Assembly (NCBI RefSeq): GCF_024323335.1
Contig: NC_066581.1
Coordinates: 433,212,136 to 433,276,135 of the forward strand
Length of the DNA: 64,000 nucleotides
Reading direction: 5' to 3'
Source: Lathyrus oleraceus
Taxonomy: Eukaryota; Streptophyta; Magnoliopsida; Fabales; Fabaceae
Numbering within the stretch: the first letter of the stretch is position 1; the number at the start of each line of letters is the position of its first letter. Positions 35,310-47,324 of this stretch are shown here, one piece after another. The position numbers and the translations under genes are program-made. Below the pieces are notes generated by a model that made no database searches, was not told where the DNA came from, and saw nothing but the letters and a program-made list of their open reading frames with translations.

Positions 35310-35828
35310 ACTGTGGGACTAATCCCTTTCAAGTCTCCAATGATCCATCCCATATCACTTTTGTATTACTTCAGTACTTGTACCAATTTCTCCTCCTCTT
35401 TTTCTTGTAGCCCAGAACTTATTATTTTTGGAAACTTCTTCTTTGAGTCCAAAAAAACATACTTCAGATTCTCAGGCAACTGCTTCAATTATGTATGTGT
35501 TTCAGACTCCCTTTTGCTCTCAACTTCCAAAGGAACTCTTAAATCCTATCACTAGTGTGGTTTGGATCTTATCCACTGAGGTTGTGCTTCCAACATGAAT
35601 AACACTTCTTTATCTTTTTCATCCTCATTTTCCTCCATTTCCTGGGTTGACAAACTGAGAACTCTTTCCAAAGTTAATTTAGAGATTTGGCTCTGAATAA
35701 GCTGAGCTACCATTGTGTCTAACACTTAAATTGAATTACTTGTCCCCTCATTTTCTTTGTACTTCATAGAATTTCTAACATCAATTTTTATCTCTTCATC
35801 ATAAACCTTGAGTGTCATGGTTCCCTCC

Positions 35829-36611
35829 TCAATGTCTATCATGCATCTCCCTGTTTCTAGGAAAGGTCTTCCCCAAAATTGGAGGGATCTCTTCATCTTC
35901 AGGCATCTCAAGAATAATAAAGTCAACAGGAAACACAAACTTATCAATTTTTACTAGAACATCTTCTACTATTCCATAAGGTCTTTTTATCGAGTGATCA
36001 GCTAACTGAAGTGTCATCATAATATCCTGAACTATACCTTTCCCCAACTTCCTATAGATGGATAAAGGCATAAGACTCACACTTTCTCCCAAATCAATAA
36101 GTTCCTTCTTAAAATTTCTATCTTTAATAATGTATGGAATGGTGACTGAACCATTGTCTTTCTTTTTTACAAGGATCTTCATACCCTGCAAAATTGCATT
36201 GTAAGTTTCAGTCAAAAGTATAGGTTCAGTGTCAATTGTGCAGTTCTTGGAGATGATATCTTTCATGATTTTGGCATAAATAGGCATCTGCTTAAGTGCC
36301 TCATAGAATTGGATCTTGATTTCAAGCCTCTTAAATATCTCTAAGAACTTCTCCAAAAAAATCTCATGCTGATCCTTCTTCTTACTTCTTGAAGGATATG
36401 GGAGTTTGATGGTTGGATTTGGCTCTTTTGGTTTTTCTTTATCAACCATCTTTTGTGTGTCTTCTTCAGAAGTTTTCTGGTTCTCTTTGATTTCTAGGTC
36501 CACTTCCATAAAAAGGTCTTCTTCACCTAATTTGTCTTCAGGGCTCTTAGTCGACTTACCACTTCTAAGTACCACAACACTCACATTATTATGTTCTCTT
36601 GGATTAGTCAC
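35829..36611 (-). pseudogene. Athila protease region remnant
   Basis: A 260-codon open frame that includes LPYPSRSKKKDQHEIFLEKF, EALKQMPIYAKIMKDI and the aspartic protease region. The motif reads DLGESVSLMP where the plus-strand Athila has DLGASVSLMP. DMPEDEEIP-type and LGKTFPRNRE stretches follow, then a frameshift near 35870. It continues in another frame to about 35726 (MTLKVYDEEIKIDVR). Confidence 0.88.
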
Positions 36612-36639
36612 TGTTGCACTAGAAATAGACCCTTGTGCC

Positions 36640-38035
36640 TAAGTACCTAGATTTTTTTGTGCTATCTGACCCATATGAACTTCCAAAATTTTAATAGAAG
36701 TTGTAGTGTTCCTTTGATTGTTTCTTGTCTCTTCTTGAAATTGGGAATTTTGTGTTGTCATCTTTTCAATGGCTATTTCCCAATATGCATTCTTAGGAGT
36801 TTTGTGCTAATATTATTGTTGGAACTAATTATGGTAATTTTGCTGAGGTTGAAACTATTGTTAATTCTGATACTGAATAAGACACTATTTCTGAAAATTC
36901 GCTTGCAGATCTTTCCAGGATAACTTTGGATGATTCTTCCACCCTGGATTATAAGTATTAGAATATGGTCTGTTCTGTTTCAGAAAATTAACTTCTTCAA
37001 TTTGTTGCACAATTGCAACACAATGCATGGCATAATAAGGTCCATCACAAATTTCACAACTCACATCTTAAACTGGTTGAACTTGAGCTACCTGTTGAGT
37101 ACCTATATTCATTACCTTGAGTCTTTTTTCAACTTCTGCAACAACTTGGTCTTCCATCTTTATACTTTGAGCAACTAGTTTTAATCAATCCTTCCTTTTG
37201 GCTTACTTATACTCATATCATACAATTCTAAATGTTCATTTGCAACAATGACTTCTATAATCTTCTTGATACCAGTGGCTGTTGTAAAGTTAGATAAGCC
37301 ACCAGGAGATGTATCAATCAGTTGTTTAGTCTTCAACCCGAGGCCACTAACAAAATTTTTCATGTTTAGTCTGATCCAGGTTGTGAGTGGGACAAGCAAC
37401 CAATAATCTCTTAAATCCCTTATAAGCATCACCCAATGATTCTCCCCCCTTCGATTTAAAGTTCATTATATCATATCTTTTCATGTGAAAAACAGAAGTA
37501 GGAAAATACTCATTAAGAAAAGTTGTTTCCATCTCTTCCCAACTAGTGATACTTCAAGCAGGAAGAGAATAAAACCATTTTTCGGCATCTTCAACTAAAG
37601 TGAACGAAAATATTCTCAACTTCTTGGCTTCTTCAGAATTCACATCTATCTTCAAAGTAGTACTCATAGTAAGAAACCTTTGTAGATGTTTATTTGCATA
37701 TTCATTAATCTTTCATGTGAAAGGTCTCTTCTTAAGCTGTCGGATGATAGTTAGGTGTAACTGAAAATTTTCCACATTTACCAGTTGGTTAACTATAGTC
37801 AGACGACCACATGCGACATTTTCTCTACCAGAATCCCCAAGAAGTCTTTCTTCAATAGCTTCAGCCATAACTGGTTCCTCTGTTTCTCTATCGAAATCTA
37901 TATCTAATTCAACCAAGTCGTCTACCTTTTTATCATCCAACCTTGCTTATCTTGCTTGGCTATGCCGAGCCTGCAATGTTCTTTCTGGTTTTGCGTCAAA
38001 AGGAAAATCAGATGAGGGCTTTCCTCGCACACAAA
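36640..38035 (-). pseudogene. Athila gag remnant
   Basis: Gag is in several frames: 37940-37713 (EERLLGDSGRENVACGRLTI), 37532-37347 (FLNEYFPTSVF, GESLGDAYKGFKRLLVACP) and 37432-37181 (GLGLKTKQLIDTSPGGLSNF). The C-terminal NPYSNTYNPG-type region falls around 36930-36960. It is the same family as the plus-strand gag at 50589-51812 and differs strongly from the gag of the antisense block at 13113-14249, although its LTR is nearly the same as the one at 15370-16764. Confidence 0.85.
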
Positions 38036-38152
38036 TATTATACATATATTAGTAGTAACCAAATAATAATAAAAAACTGAAATAAAATTTTAGTTGCTAA
38101 GCAACTAAATTTTAACTAAAAATAAAATTGTGAACTCTATAACCTTTGGAAG

Positions 38153-38170
38153 TCCCCGAAAACGGAGCCA
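38153..38170 (-). other. Primer binding site of antisense Athila element
   Basis: The minus strand reads TGGCTCCGTTTTCGGGGA, an Athila-type PBS (compare TGGCGCCGTTGCCGGGGA at 50474) with changes mainly at CpG positions. It lies six bases from the LTR end. Confidence 0.8.
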
Positions 38171-38820
38171 AAAACATGATCGATAAATTAGAAAGTGTAC
38201 TAATCTTCCAATGTAGTAATAAGGGAAATTTCTCCAAGTATCGATCTCAAGGACTGCTTGACGATACAAAATTCAGGTTCTATCTTAGTTAAACAAAAGT
38301 CTGGGGTTTTTGAATAGTTAGTTTGAAATGTAGAAAGTAGAATGCAAAAGAAAGTAAAGAAAGCAGTTGAACAATTTAAAAGTATTATGTGTGAAAATGC
38401 TAGGGAAGGTGTATGATTGGATTCATCAACAACATTAAATTAACCTTGCAACAACTTGATTCGATAACATTGACTACCGGTTCTTAAGGGTGTTTACTCC
38501 TAAGTCCTTAGTGAAAAACCTTTAATAATTCAAATCAATCCCTATGTACATAATGAATCACAAATGAAATTAAGCATTATTTTAATCAAGAATGTTTCAG
38601 TTTCCACAGGATATCCCTAGGCCTAGGTGATATCTACTGTGAATTATTCACAATTAAGCATTAACAATGGCGGTCCAGCCTAAATATTAACCACATATCA
38701 AACTCAATTTTTCTGAAAGAGAAAGCATTAAGCCAAAATTGTAAATAAATCAAATATCACAAAATCAAAGTCATTACAAGGTGGAAATTTAGAATTGTAT
38801 CATAAATTCGAATTAGGGAC

Positions 38821-38840
38821 ACCCCATAGCATTAAGGGGT
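38821..38840. other. Conserved hairpin in Athila LTR
   Basis: ACCCC-ATAGCATTAA-GGGGT. Counterparts are ACCC...GGGT at 16015-16033 and, inverted in orientation, ACCCCC-TGATGCTAG-GGGGGT at 49838-49858. The loop phrase ATGCTA/TAGCAT is kept while stem length varies. Confidence 0.55.
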
Positions 38841-39073
38841 TTAACTACTCATAACAATAACGATAAACATGACAAATAGTGTAGACATTACAAATTAATA
38901 GAAGAAAAGAGGTCTTCAATCATAAAAGTTCATGAAAATCTTGATCCACCACGAATTCTTTAGTGTTCCAGCCTTCAAAATGCATTCTCTATACTCAAAA
39001 ATCATCCAACCCTTGGAAGTTCACGTTTTTCGGCTAAATAGACAAATTCTGGGCCTTTTCAGATCTGGGTTGT

Positions 39074-39355
39074 GTCATACGCGTATCGACTCCATCTATA
39101 TACGTATGAGAACTTTTTACACTGACTCATACACGTATGGCATAGGGTAGGGAATATGACCCAGTTGGAGCCATATGCATAAGGCCTCTGGGTGCGCAGA
39201 GGGGGCCTGAATGGCTAGCCTCATACATATATGGGCCTCCCCATACACGTATAAGCATAAACTTGAATTTCACCTCTCTTGTGTTGCTACACGCATGGTG
39301 GGAGGTGATGTTTAGTGGCCATATGCTCACGAGAGGCCTCATACGCGTATGGGTA
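39074..39355. repeat. Array of CATACGCGTATG palindromes (second Athila copy)
   Basis: About eight copies or decayed forms (ATACGCGTAT, ATACACGTAT, ATATGCATAA, ATACATATAT) are in register with the array at 16268-16518. The CpG core is more decayed here. Confidence 0.75.
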
Positions 39356-39598
39356 GGAAATGCGCATTTTCTCTCTTTTTCTCCTGCTCATGCGCGGTCA
39401 TGCAGTTTCTTCTCTGATCCAACTCCTCTTTACTCGTAAGCCCTGTACACATATGAAACACTACCTCAAGGACATAAAATAGCTCAGAATTACTAAAACC
39501 TTAGCAGATCGAGTTTCTATAAAAATCTAACAAAATAAGCTCAAACGACTGCCCAAACTTACAACAATTCATCTTCTTTTGGCATCCAAATGACATCA

Positions 39599-39987
39599 AA
39601 ACTAACACAAATGGTGACTAATCAGATACTCAGGAGGAGTAAGTGTTGTTTTGAGTTGTAAGAGGACTATGAAACTCTCTTCTTTTTTTTTCTTTATTGT
39701 TTTACCATCATTTAGTTGGAACTATTTCTCTGCTCTGTAACATCGGGGAACATGTCGTTTAAATTCTTTTGAGTTAGTGATTGAATTTTGTTAATTTCGT
39801 TAAGTATTTCATTTGAAGAATTATTGGAAGTTTATTTTAATTATTTTGAATTCCGCTGTGAGTTTTGAAATTAATTGGAATGTATGTATGTTATGTTTGA
39901 GTAGCATCCTAAAGTGATGGTTTTATTCTTTAATTATGAGTCGGGATTTTAAGGTGTTACATAGTGGTATCAGAAGTAGGTCGGTCT
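39599..39987 (+). mobile_element. Tekay-like LTR 3' end with PBS
   Basis: CTCTGTAACATCGGGGAACATG, AATTCCGCTGTG and AAGGTGTTACA (end at 39961) match the order in the Tekay LTR at 62160-62453. The PBS starts TGGTATCAGAAG at 39965, close to the tRNA-Met type TGGTATCAGAGC. Nothing internal follows: a second LTR start occurs at 39988. Confidence 0.7.
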
Positions 39988-40290
39988 TGTAACACCCTGA
40001 ATTCAATTAAATTTTTTAATTGAATTTAGTTTAGTTTTATTTAATTATTTAAATTAATTTATATGCTATTATTTGGATAATTGGTGAATTTATGCATTTT
40101 GGTGGGTATTGGAGAGGGTTAAGGGAGTGGTAGAAAGTAAGTAGATTACTTTTAATTAATTAAATTTGAAAGGATTGATTAAAAATAATGTTATTGGGAG
40201 AAAATTTAGATTTAAAATGAAAATAAGATAGTTATAGAAAAATAAGAGAAATTGTAGGAATACTTCATTGAAACATCGAGCATAAGAAAA
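39988..40290 (+). mobile_element. Tekay-like LTR 5' fragment
   Basis: It starts TGTAACACCCTGAATTC, compared with TGTAACACCCCAATTAA at 60349, followed by AT-rich LTR-type sequence. The right limit is uncertain; from about 40290 the sequence looks like Tat/Ogre 3' UTR. Confidence 0.5.
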
Positions 40291-41827
40291 AGCTTATTTG
40301 AAAACGTGTCTTACTTTGATTTCGAAACATTAAAGGGATCATAGTCTTCCAGCGATGCATTCCAAACAAAACACATGATCCCTAGTCACCAGTCATAATT
40401 TAACCAGCACAAAAGTTTCTTCCTTTCAATAACATGTTCCCAGATATCAAGAGCATCATGGCCAATTCCATGGACATATCAAAGTCTCAAAGGCCGGAGA
40501 GTCAGAATGTTACAAAAGACACCAGTTTCCATACTTCCACATGTTTCATGCACATACCATAGAAGAGGCGTCAACCCAAATAATGCATCATGTATAAACG
40601 ACCTACATCGTCTCAGAAGACATACATTGTCTTAAAACACGCATCCACATGAACATACATAACATAACATAGGATTCGTGACCGTTCTTAGAAGTCCAAT
40701 CCCCAACTATACCAATACAATTCCCCGAGCCGGGATACTTATTGGCCTTCCCCAGTAAGTAACCTTTCCACAAACACCTTTTTCAACAAAGGATCTCCCC
40801 ATCAAGCTTGCTCACCGTGAATCTTCACAAGAACATATCCAGTAAAATGATCATCCCGAATGATCGTTATCAACTAGTGAGCAGGTGTTCATCTCTCACA
40901 TCTCTAGCTTAACAACATATCCCACACGAGATACGTTCCATGAAATATATAGAGTTTTATCAAACAATGACAGGAGGATCATCAAAACCCTACCAAGATT
41001 CCAAATGATCAGATAATCATAGGAATCACAATGATCGAAGGATCGTCAGAGTCCTACCAAGATTCTAAATGATCAGATGATTATAGGAATTGCAATGATC
41101 GGAGTATCGTCATAGTCCTTACAAGATTCCAAACGACCAGATGATCATAGGAATTACAATGACCGGACGATCGTCAGAGTCCTACCAAAATTCAAAAATG
41201 ACGGATGATCATCAGAATTACAACGACCAAAGGATCGTCAAAGTCCTAAAAATATTCCAAAATAATCGGATGATCATAGGAATTACAATGACCGGATGGT
41301 CGTCAGAGTCCTACCAAAATTCCAATGAATGGAGGATCATCAAAGTCCTAACGAAATTCCAAAATGATCGGATGATCATAGGAATTGCAACGACCAGAGG
41401 ATCGTCAGAGTCCTACCAAAATTCCAAAATGATCGAATGATCATAGGAATTGAAACGACCGGAGGATCGTTAGAGTCCTACAAAATATTCATAAAATGAT
41501 CAGATCATCGTATGAATCACAACGACTAGAGGATCGTCAGAGCCCTGCATGAATTCCATAACATGATCAGATGATCATAGGAATCATTACAAGTTTCACT
41601 AGGATGGGCTGAAACTAACCATCAAGGGTATCATCCAGGTCCATCGAAGGTTGGTTTGGATATCAATAGAACGTCAAGGGTTGTTCAATCCTTGCTAATC
41701 CTCATAATCTCCTAACTCCGTGGTCAAAATTAGGGTCCCTCTCTACATTTAATCATCTTCCACCATGAGAGGATGAAGACTCACCGTCATCATCATCTTA
41801 GTTTAAAGTTGGTTAAATATGGACAAC
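40291..41827 (+). mobile_element. Tat/Ogre-like 3' UTR
   Basis: Non-coding sequence leading into an LTR start at 41828, with a long tandem array at 40971-41590. No pol remains upstream. A decayed polypurine-like AAATATGGACAAC precedes the LTR. The placement is inferred from the array-then-LTR organisation shared with 21945-22869. Confidence 0.55.
40971..41590 (+). repeat. About 62-bp tandem array
   Basis: Nine to ten units of consensus ATGATCGGATGATCATAGGA plus ATTGCAACGACCGGAGGATC plus GTCAGAGTCCTACCAAAATT. One unit (near 41320) is shortened. GGATGATCATAGG and GGAGGATCGTCAG are internal half-repeats, so a shorter ancestral period is likely. A single unbroken open frame at 41141-41440 is a by-product of the period being read in one phase. 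Confidence 0.9.
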
Positions 41828-41935
41828 TGTCGTAGCCCAAATTTTGTCCATCCATTATATGTTTTCAAGTGCCACTTTATTTCTAATGAATGAAATAATA
41901 CAATTGGTAGAAGAACATATGGAACGAGTTGTGAG

Positions 41936-41973
41936 TGTGAGAGGTCATGAGTTCAAATCCCACAATTCTCACA
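41936..41973 (+). other. tRNA-like T-arm hairpin in Tat LTR
   Basis: TGTGAGA and TCTCACA pair and enclose GAGTTCAAATCCCAC, close to an RNA polymerase III B-box (GGTTCGANTCC). CAATTGGTAGAAGAAC about 45 bases upstream resembles an A-box. It may be tRNA-derived; it is not a complete tRNA. Confidence 0.4.
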
Positions 41974-42454
41974 TTTAGATTATTTTTTCTCTTTTATTTG
42001 TTTTTCCTTTATTTCTAACTTTTCTATTTATTTTCAAAACTACAAAAAAGCACAAAAATTTCATTTTTATTTTTTATTATTAATTTTCGCATTTGTAAAA
42101 TATGCATTTTTAAAAAATAATTAATTTTCAGTTTTTTCACATTTTATTCAAAAAAATAGGCAAAAATCATAAAATAAAAAAAGTTTTGAAAAGATTTTGT
42201 TCATATTTTCAAATATTGCATTTTAGGGATGATATTTTTATTTTTTGAAAAAAGTCAATGTAATTAGTTAAATATGTCATGAACCAAAATCAAATCACAT
42301 TTGATTTAGCGCTTTGATTATATTAATTAATCCATGATTTTTTTGTTATTTTTGTTAACCTAATTTTTGTTTGGGATAAATATGGTATATTTCTTACAAT
42401 TTATGGGGACACCAATTAGAAACAATTTCACACAAATCAACCACACAACCACTC

Positions 42455-42465
42455 TTATATAGAGT
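42455..42465 (+). promoter_or_regulatory. TATA box of plus-strand Tat LTR
   Basis: CTTATATAGAG lies about 630 bases into the LTR. Confidence 0.5.
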
Positions 42466-44792
42466 TTCACGCATAGTCCCAGAGTCTCAAACACAGTTTC
42501 TTTTACGGGTTCCAATTTTATTTTTACTATTTTTTTAAAAAGTCATATGATGGTACCCGATGGCTATTTTCTTCAAAAAAAAATTTTAATCATGTTGTAG
42601 CTGTTAATATTTCTAACATGTTTTCCTAATACACATTGTACATAACCAAATATCTAATCACTTGGTAGAGATTTCTCTTACACTTTGTATTATTGTAACT
42701 TCTACTTTAATTTATACATTTTTTAATTAATTCAAATCATCTATGTTTTTTTTCTCTTAGTTTATATAGTTTAGTATTTTTAATTAATTACATTTTTAAT
42801 ATTTGGTTCTTAATTTATATAATTTAGTGTTTTTGATTAATTATATTTCATTTTAGTATTTAGTTTTTTATCACGATTATACAAAAATAAATAAATAAAC
42901 ATACACCAGACTACGATTTCGTTTTGGTAATCAAACTTTTCCTTCAAACTTCAATTAAACCATCATCTTCAGCCTTCAGTCAGTAACTAAAAGTCACACT
43001 ACGCATCACCCTTCTGTCGTCGACCACCACTACATCCTCTTCTTGTCAATTCATCATAGTCGGAAGAGAGGGAGAGCTGTTGTTGCATCACGATCGAAAT
43101 TCGCCGCGAGTCTTATGGGTATCATTCTCGTTTTCTTTCCCTTGACTTTTGTTTCTTTAGTTTTGTGTAAGTTTCTCTAAGTTTGTCAATTATTGTGTTA
43201 CTTTCATTTTATTTCTTTATTGATTTGATTTATTTTTTATTCTTATTTACTTTACTTTTATGTGTTAATACGTTCATTCTAAGTTAGCAGTATAAGATAC
43301 TCTAAAATTTAGAATTCAATGTACATGATTATATTCATGATTATATCAATTTTGGCCTATTTTCAAATTAAATAAATAAAATCGACAAATCTCACTATAG
43401 TCAACACTCTTTTGTAATCAATATTCTGTTACTTTTATAGAATCAACATTATTCTTTTAATCACATCTATATTAATAAATTCTATTTTTTTAATCTCACA
43501 ATTCTTGTATTTTAATCATATTTTCTATTAGTCTAATTTTTATTTCATTGATAATTTTTCCATTATATATTAAAAACCCAAAATGACAATTTTATATTTA
43601 GTCTTTTTAATTATTAGATATTTATTTTCATTAATTTAGGTCAGTTTGGTTTAATTTATTAATATAATTTTTTTTTAAAAAGTGAAATTTGTTTTCTTTC
43701 ACCTTTCCTTATTAGTATTTAACAAAAAAACATCATGTGTCATAAAATTAGTTTTAATTAATTTAATTATTAAATTTTGTCCTCATTTTTATGTAGATCA
43801 ATTTACACCCTTTTTAGCTATTAATATAAAATAATAAAGTTGAAGATAACAAAAAATATGTCTTTTTATTAGGATATTTATGTTATCCAAAAATAATAAA
43901 AATAATAAAAATTATAAAAATAAAAAAAAACCCATAAAAAGAATAAAATTACAAAAAATCAATTTTCATTGTAATTAAGTTAGTTTTTTTTTAAAATTTA
44001 GTGTTGTTAGGTTTTTTCTAATTTTGTAAATTTAATTTTGGTTAAGTTATTATTTTGTTTATTAAATAATAATAAGAAATACAAAAAAGGTCTCTTTTAT
44101 TTTATTTAGAATATTTAATTAATCACCAAAAATAAAAATAAAAAATAAAAAATTCAGAAAACACAAAAAAATAAAAACTTCTCTTTTATTCTTAAAATTA
44201 ACATTCACGCATCAAATCTTTTTTTGCGCCTTTGCGCACTTAAGTCAAAACCAAATCTTTTTCATAAAAGAATAGTCTGGTCCGTTTAAACGCAAATACA
44301 AACAACACCTAAACCTCCATCGTGCGAGCATACATGCATACGTTTAACCGCTAAAACGCGACTTAACACTATTCTCTAAAAGCAACCAACACAATCTTTT
44401 TAGCCGAACTACTGTACTCTGATCCTTCATATTGCTTGAAGATACGTAGGCATAAAGTCGAAATAGTACAATTATAAAAAACTTTTTTAATCCTTTTTGT
44501 AATTAAATCAATTCTTTTCTTAAATAATAAAACAATTTTCTTGTAAATAAATAAATAAAGTAATAAGCAAAGAATAATCAACTTAGCAAACAAACATCCC
44601 ATAGTAACCCTAGAACTAGAGAAGGCTCCCATTGAGTACAATGGAAGGGAGGGGTGCCTAACACTTTCCTCTTGCTTAACCGACTCCCGAACCATAGCGT
44701 CTCACCCTTAACTTTAGGTTTTATCATTATTTCCTTGTTCCTTAGGAACTAATAAATGATGGTGGCGACTTCGTATTTTTTCCAGCCGCGAC

Positions 44793-45468
44793 AACCTCCA
44801 TCAACATCCGCCAAAATCACCAATAAACTGCATCGACAAACAAAACCTGTAACCACCACCATCACCTCTAACAACCTCAGCAAAACCCTTCTTAAAACCT
44901 TCAAAGATCACCACCATAATCACCACCCTTTAACCACAACATAACAAAACTTCCTCAACAACTATGCCTTCGATCTACTCACACTAAACCAACTCATGAA
45001 CCTCTACCAATCATACTTGCACCACCGCCAGCTCACCATATTCACGTCAGACTTCTCATGTTGTTCACCACCGAATCAACCTCGAGAATGCTTCCGGCAA
45101 GCACGACGTCCACCTTCGCCACTTCTGTTTCGAGTCGTAACACCAACTAATCGCCATAAAGATCTGACATTGATTCTTACTTAAACACATGCTGGCAGTC
45201 TCTCTAACTAGATTTCACTCATTTGCTTTTGATTTGACTGTTGTTTTATTGTGTTTTGACTTGAGAGAGAGAAGGTTTTTTGTTTATTTGCATCTTGGTG
45301 TGTGAAGTCTTTTATAGAGAGATCCATGAGAGATTTAGAGAAGAAACTGTTTTATGTTTGTGTGTGTTAAAATTATGCTGTTATGTAAACGTAAAAATGA
45401 AGTGTTTTTTTGGTTTTGACTTCTTCCCCTATTAAGCCACGTGTCACAGTATTAGAGGATAAAATTGG
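44793..45468. other. Unassigned DNA between two convergent LTRs
   Basis: 676 bases flanked by the 3' ends of two Tat LTRs. The first part is C-rich on the plus strand with CACCACC-type runs, and a G-box CCACGTGTCAC lies at 45438. No frame stays open long enough to support a gene and no domain is recognisable. It may be what remains of the target locus, or a piece of LTR I cannot place. Confidence 0.4.
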
Positions 45469-45800
45469 TGTCGCATCTTAAAAAATATGATCCTTCGTGA
45501 TGGTCACAGAAAAAATTGATTCGAACAGAGTCCCCACCGAACTTTATTTATTCTAATGAAGGAATAGGAAAATATCTATAAAACATTTAAAAGAAGATGG
45601 TCGTCGCAACCAAATTCGGATTCGAAAGTCGATTACATAAAGGGAAGGTATTAACACCCCTCACATTCATTTTACTGAACAGGAACCTTTTAGTTTAACT
45701 TGCGATTGAATGTTATCTTATGTTAATTTTTTTCTTCAAATGATAAAAATACAAAGGGGAAAGAAAAGGGGTCGCAAAAATGTTTTTATTAGGGTGTTTG

Positions 45801-45819
45801 ACGAGATTGCGGGTCTCGC
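45801..45819 (-). other. U5 hairpin of minus-strand Tat LTR
   Basis: The minus strand reads GCGAGA-CCCGCAA-TCTCGT, directly after GGATACGTAGGA and followed by CAAACACCC. The stem sequence differs entirely from the Ogre copies but the pairing is kept. Confidence 0.6.
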
Positions 45820-45944
45820 TCCTACGTATCCTCGGGTGCAATGAGGAACTCAAAGCTTCATTGTTTGGGGTGAAAACTATGATTTGTTGGTTTCTGTTTT
45901 TTAATGAATAGGTATTTAGGTCGCGTTCTAAAGGCTAAACATTT

Positions 45945-46340
45945 GATTGTCTAATATCGGTGGAGGATTAAGCACTCGGGGGAAGGAAATAGAAGGCTCT
46001 AGACGACTTTCTTTTTTCATCTTTAATGAAAGGGTTTATATATTATTAACATATTTTAGATAAATGAAAAATACTCGAATGACCGAGTAAGACAACTCGT
46101 ATCCAAGTATTTGAGGAAGGGAATAAAAGGCTCTAGATCACTTCCTTTTTTGTCTAAGTTATTGTGAAAATGTTTGGATTTGGTTGAATTATGAAAAGGT
46201 TTTAAGGTGAATCAGATTAAAAAGTTTTAAGAGATGACAATTGTTCGAATATTTGAGTAAGGGAACTCGTATCCAAAAAATTAAGGAGAGGAATCAAAGG
46301 TTCGAGACCATCCTCTTTTTTATCTTTAATGGAATGATGT
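45945..46340 (-). repeat. Diverged internal tandem repeat in Tat LTR
   Basis: Three related blocks of about 130-160 bases each contain AACTCGTATCCAA or its equivalent, GGAAGG(G)AATA(A)AAGG(C)TC and TAGA(T/C)CACTTCCTTTTTT. Confidence 0.6.
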
Positions 46341-47324
46341 TTAAGTATATGTAAGTGGTTTAATTTTATTTGGATAAAATACTCGATGTTGATCGAGGTT
46401 TGATTAGCGTAGATGAGAAATTGTTTGAAATGATATGAGGTTCTTATTAAAGAAAAGGGCTTGGTGTTGATCAAATTGATATTTTTAAATGATTGATTTT
46501 ATTTGTGAAGGTTAATGGATGTTAACGATTGATTTTGGTTTTAAAATGTTTTGGTGTGATTTTGAAAAATGTACTTGATGTTGATCAAACACATTTGATT
46601 TTAGTATTTTTGAAAGATTAATTTTAAGGATGATTATATCTTTTTGGATTAACAATTATGCATCAACTGAAAATACAATAAAATAAAGTAAAAAATAAAG
46701 CAATAATAATAAAAAAAGATAAAAGAAATAATAAAAGGAAAGAGGCACACTATCAGTACAAGAGGTAAAAGAATTAAAAAACTAAAGAAAATAAAAGAAA
46801 AAACCAAAATAAATAAATAAAGCAATAATAAGAAAATAAAAAATAAAAAATATATATAAAAGACAAAAATAGATTGAAAATCGGGGGTGTAACTAGGAAA
46901 ATGCCATAGGCCCAAAGGAGGAGGCCTCATAGGGGTGCACTGAGCAATTAGGGGGTATGTGGGAGACTCCATATTCCCCAACCCCACATTTTATTACTAT
47001 TGTAGCAACAAAAATGGAAGAAAAATGGTCTAACGAAAACGTAAAAACACCATAATTTTCTCAGTTTTTCACGAAATTAAGAAAATAAATAATGAAAATT
47101 TATCTACTCGATCTGACAAATATAATGGTATATTTAGAATCAGGAAATAAACAATAAAATATTTCGAAAATCAACAAAAATGCAGCAACATATATTTGCT
47201 TGATTTGGTCATCTTATCCACCCTCATGACAAATAAACCATTGATTCATGTTCAGGATGATGTTGAGAAACTATTGGATATATTATTTATATAAAACAAG
47301 CATCAATTTACATTTTACATTTTT

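Larger units (their letters stand above)
38177..39598 (-). mobile_element. 5' LTR of antisense Athila element
   Basis: 1422 bp, TG...CA on both ends, next to the PBS, minus orientation. It is about 90 percent similar by eye to 15370-16764. It contains the ACGCGT-type array (39074-39355) and the ACCCC...GGGGT hairpin (38821-38840). The internal region runs leftward to 33291; the other LTR has been lost. Confidence 0.88.
41828..44792 (+). mobile_element. Tat/Ogre-like 3' LTR, plus strand
   Basis: TGTCGTAGCCCAAATTTTG...CCAGCCGCGACA, about 2.97 kb. Ends carry TGTCG/CGACA inverted repeats. TATA at 42455, a divergent U5-type block at 44407-44470 (GAACTACTGTACTCTGATCC, GATACGTAGGCA) and GGTGGCGACTTCG near the end place it in the Ogre/Tat group. 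It lies convergent with the minus-strand LTR at 45469-48271. Confidence 0.72.

Noticed and set aside
40971..41590. CRISPR-like array
   Set aside because: Units are contiguous tandem repeats without unique spacers, in a plant retrotransposon; the same applies to the arrays at 21945, 48536 and 57042.
44756..45184. Open frames with His/Pro/Thr-rich products as a possible host gene
   Set aside because: Two short frames in different phases, the first beginning inside the LTR, with no recognisable domain.
46649..46987. 112-codon minus-strand frame with long hydrophobic runs
   Set aside because: It is the translation of an A-rich, low-complexity plus strand inside a Tat LTR; the apparent membrane segments are an artefact of T-rich codons.
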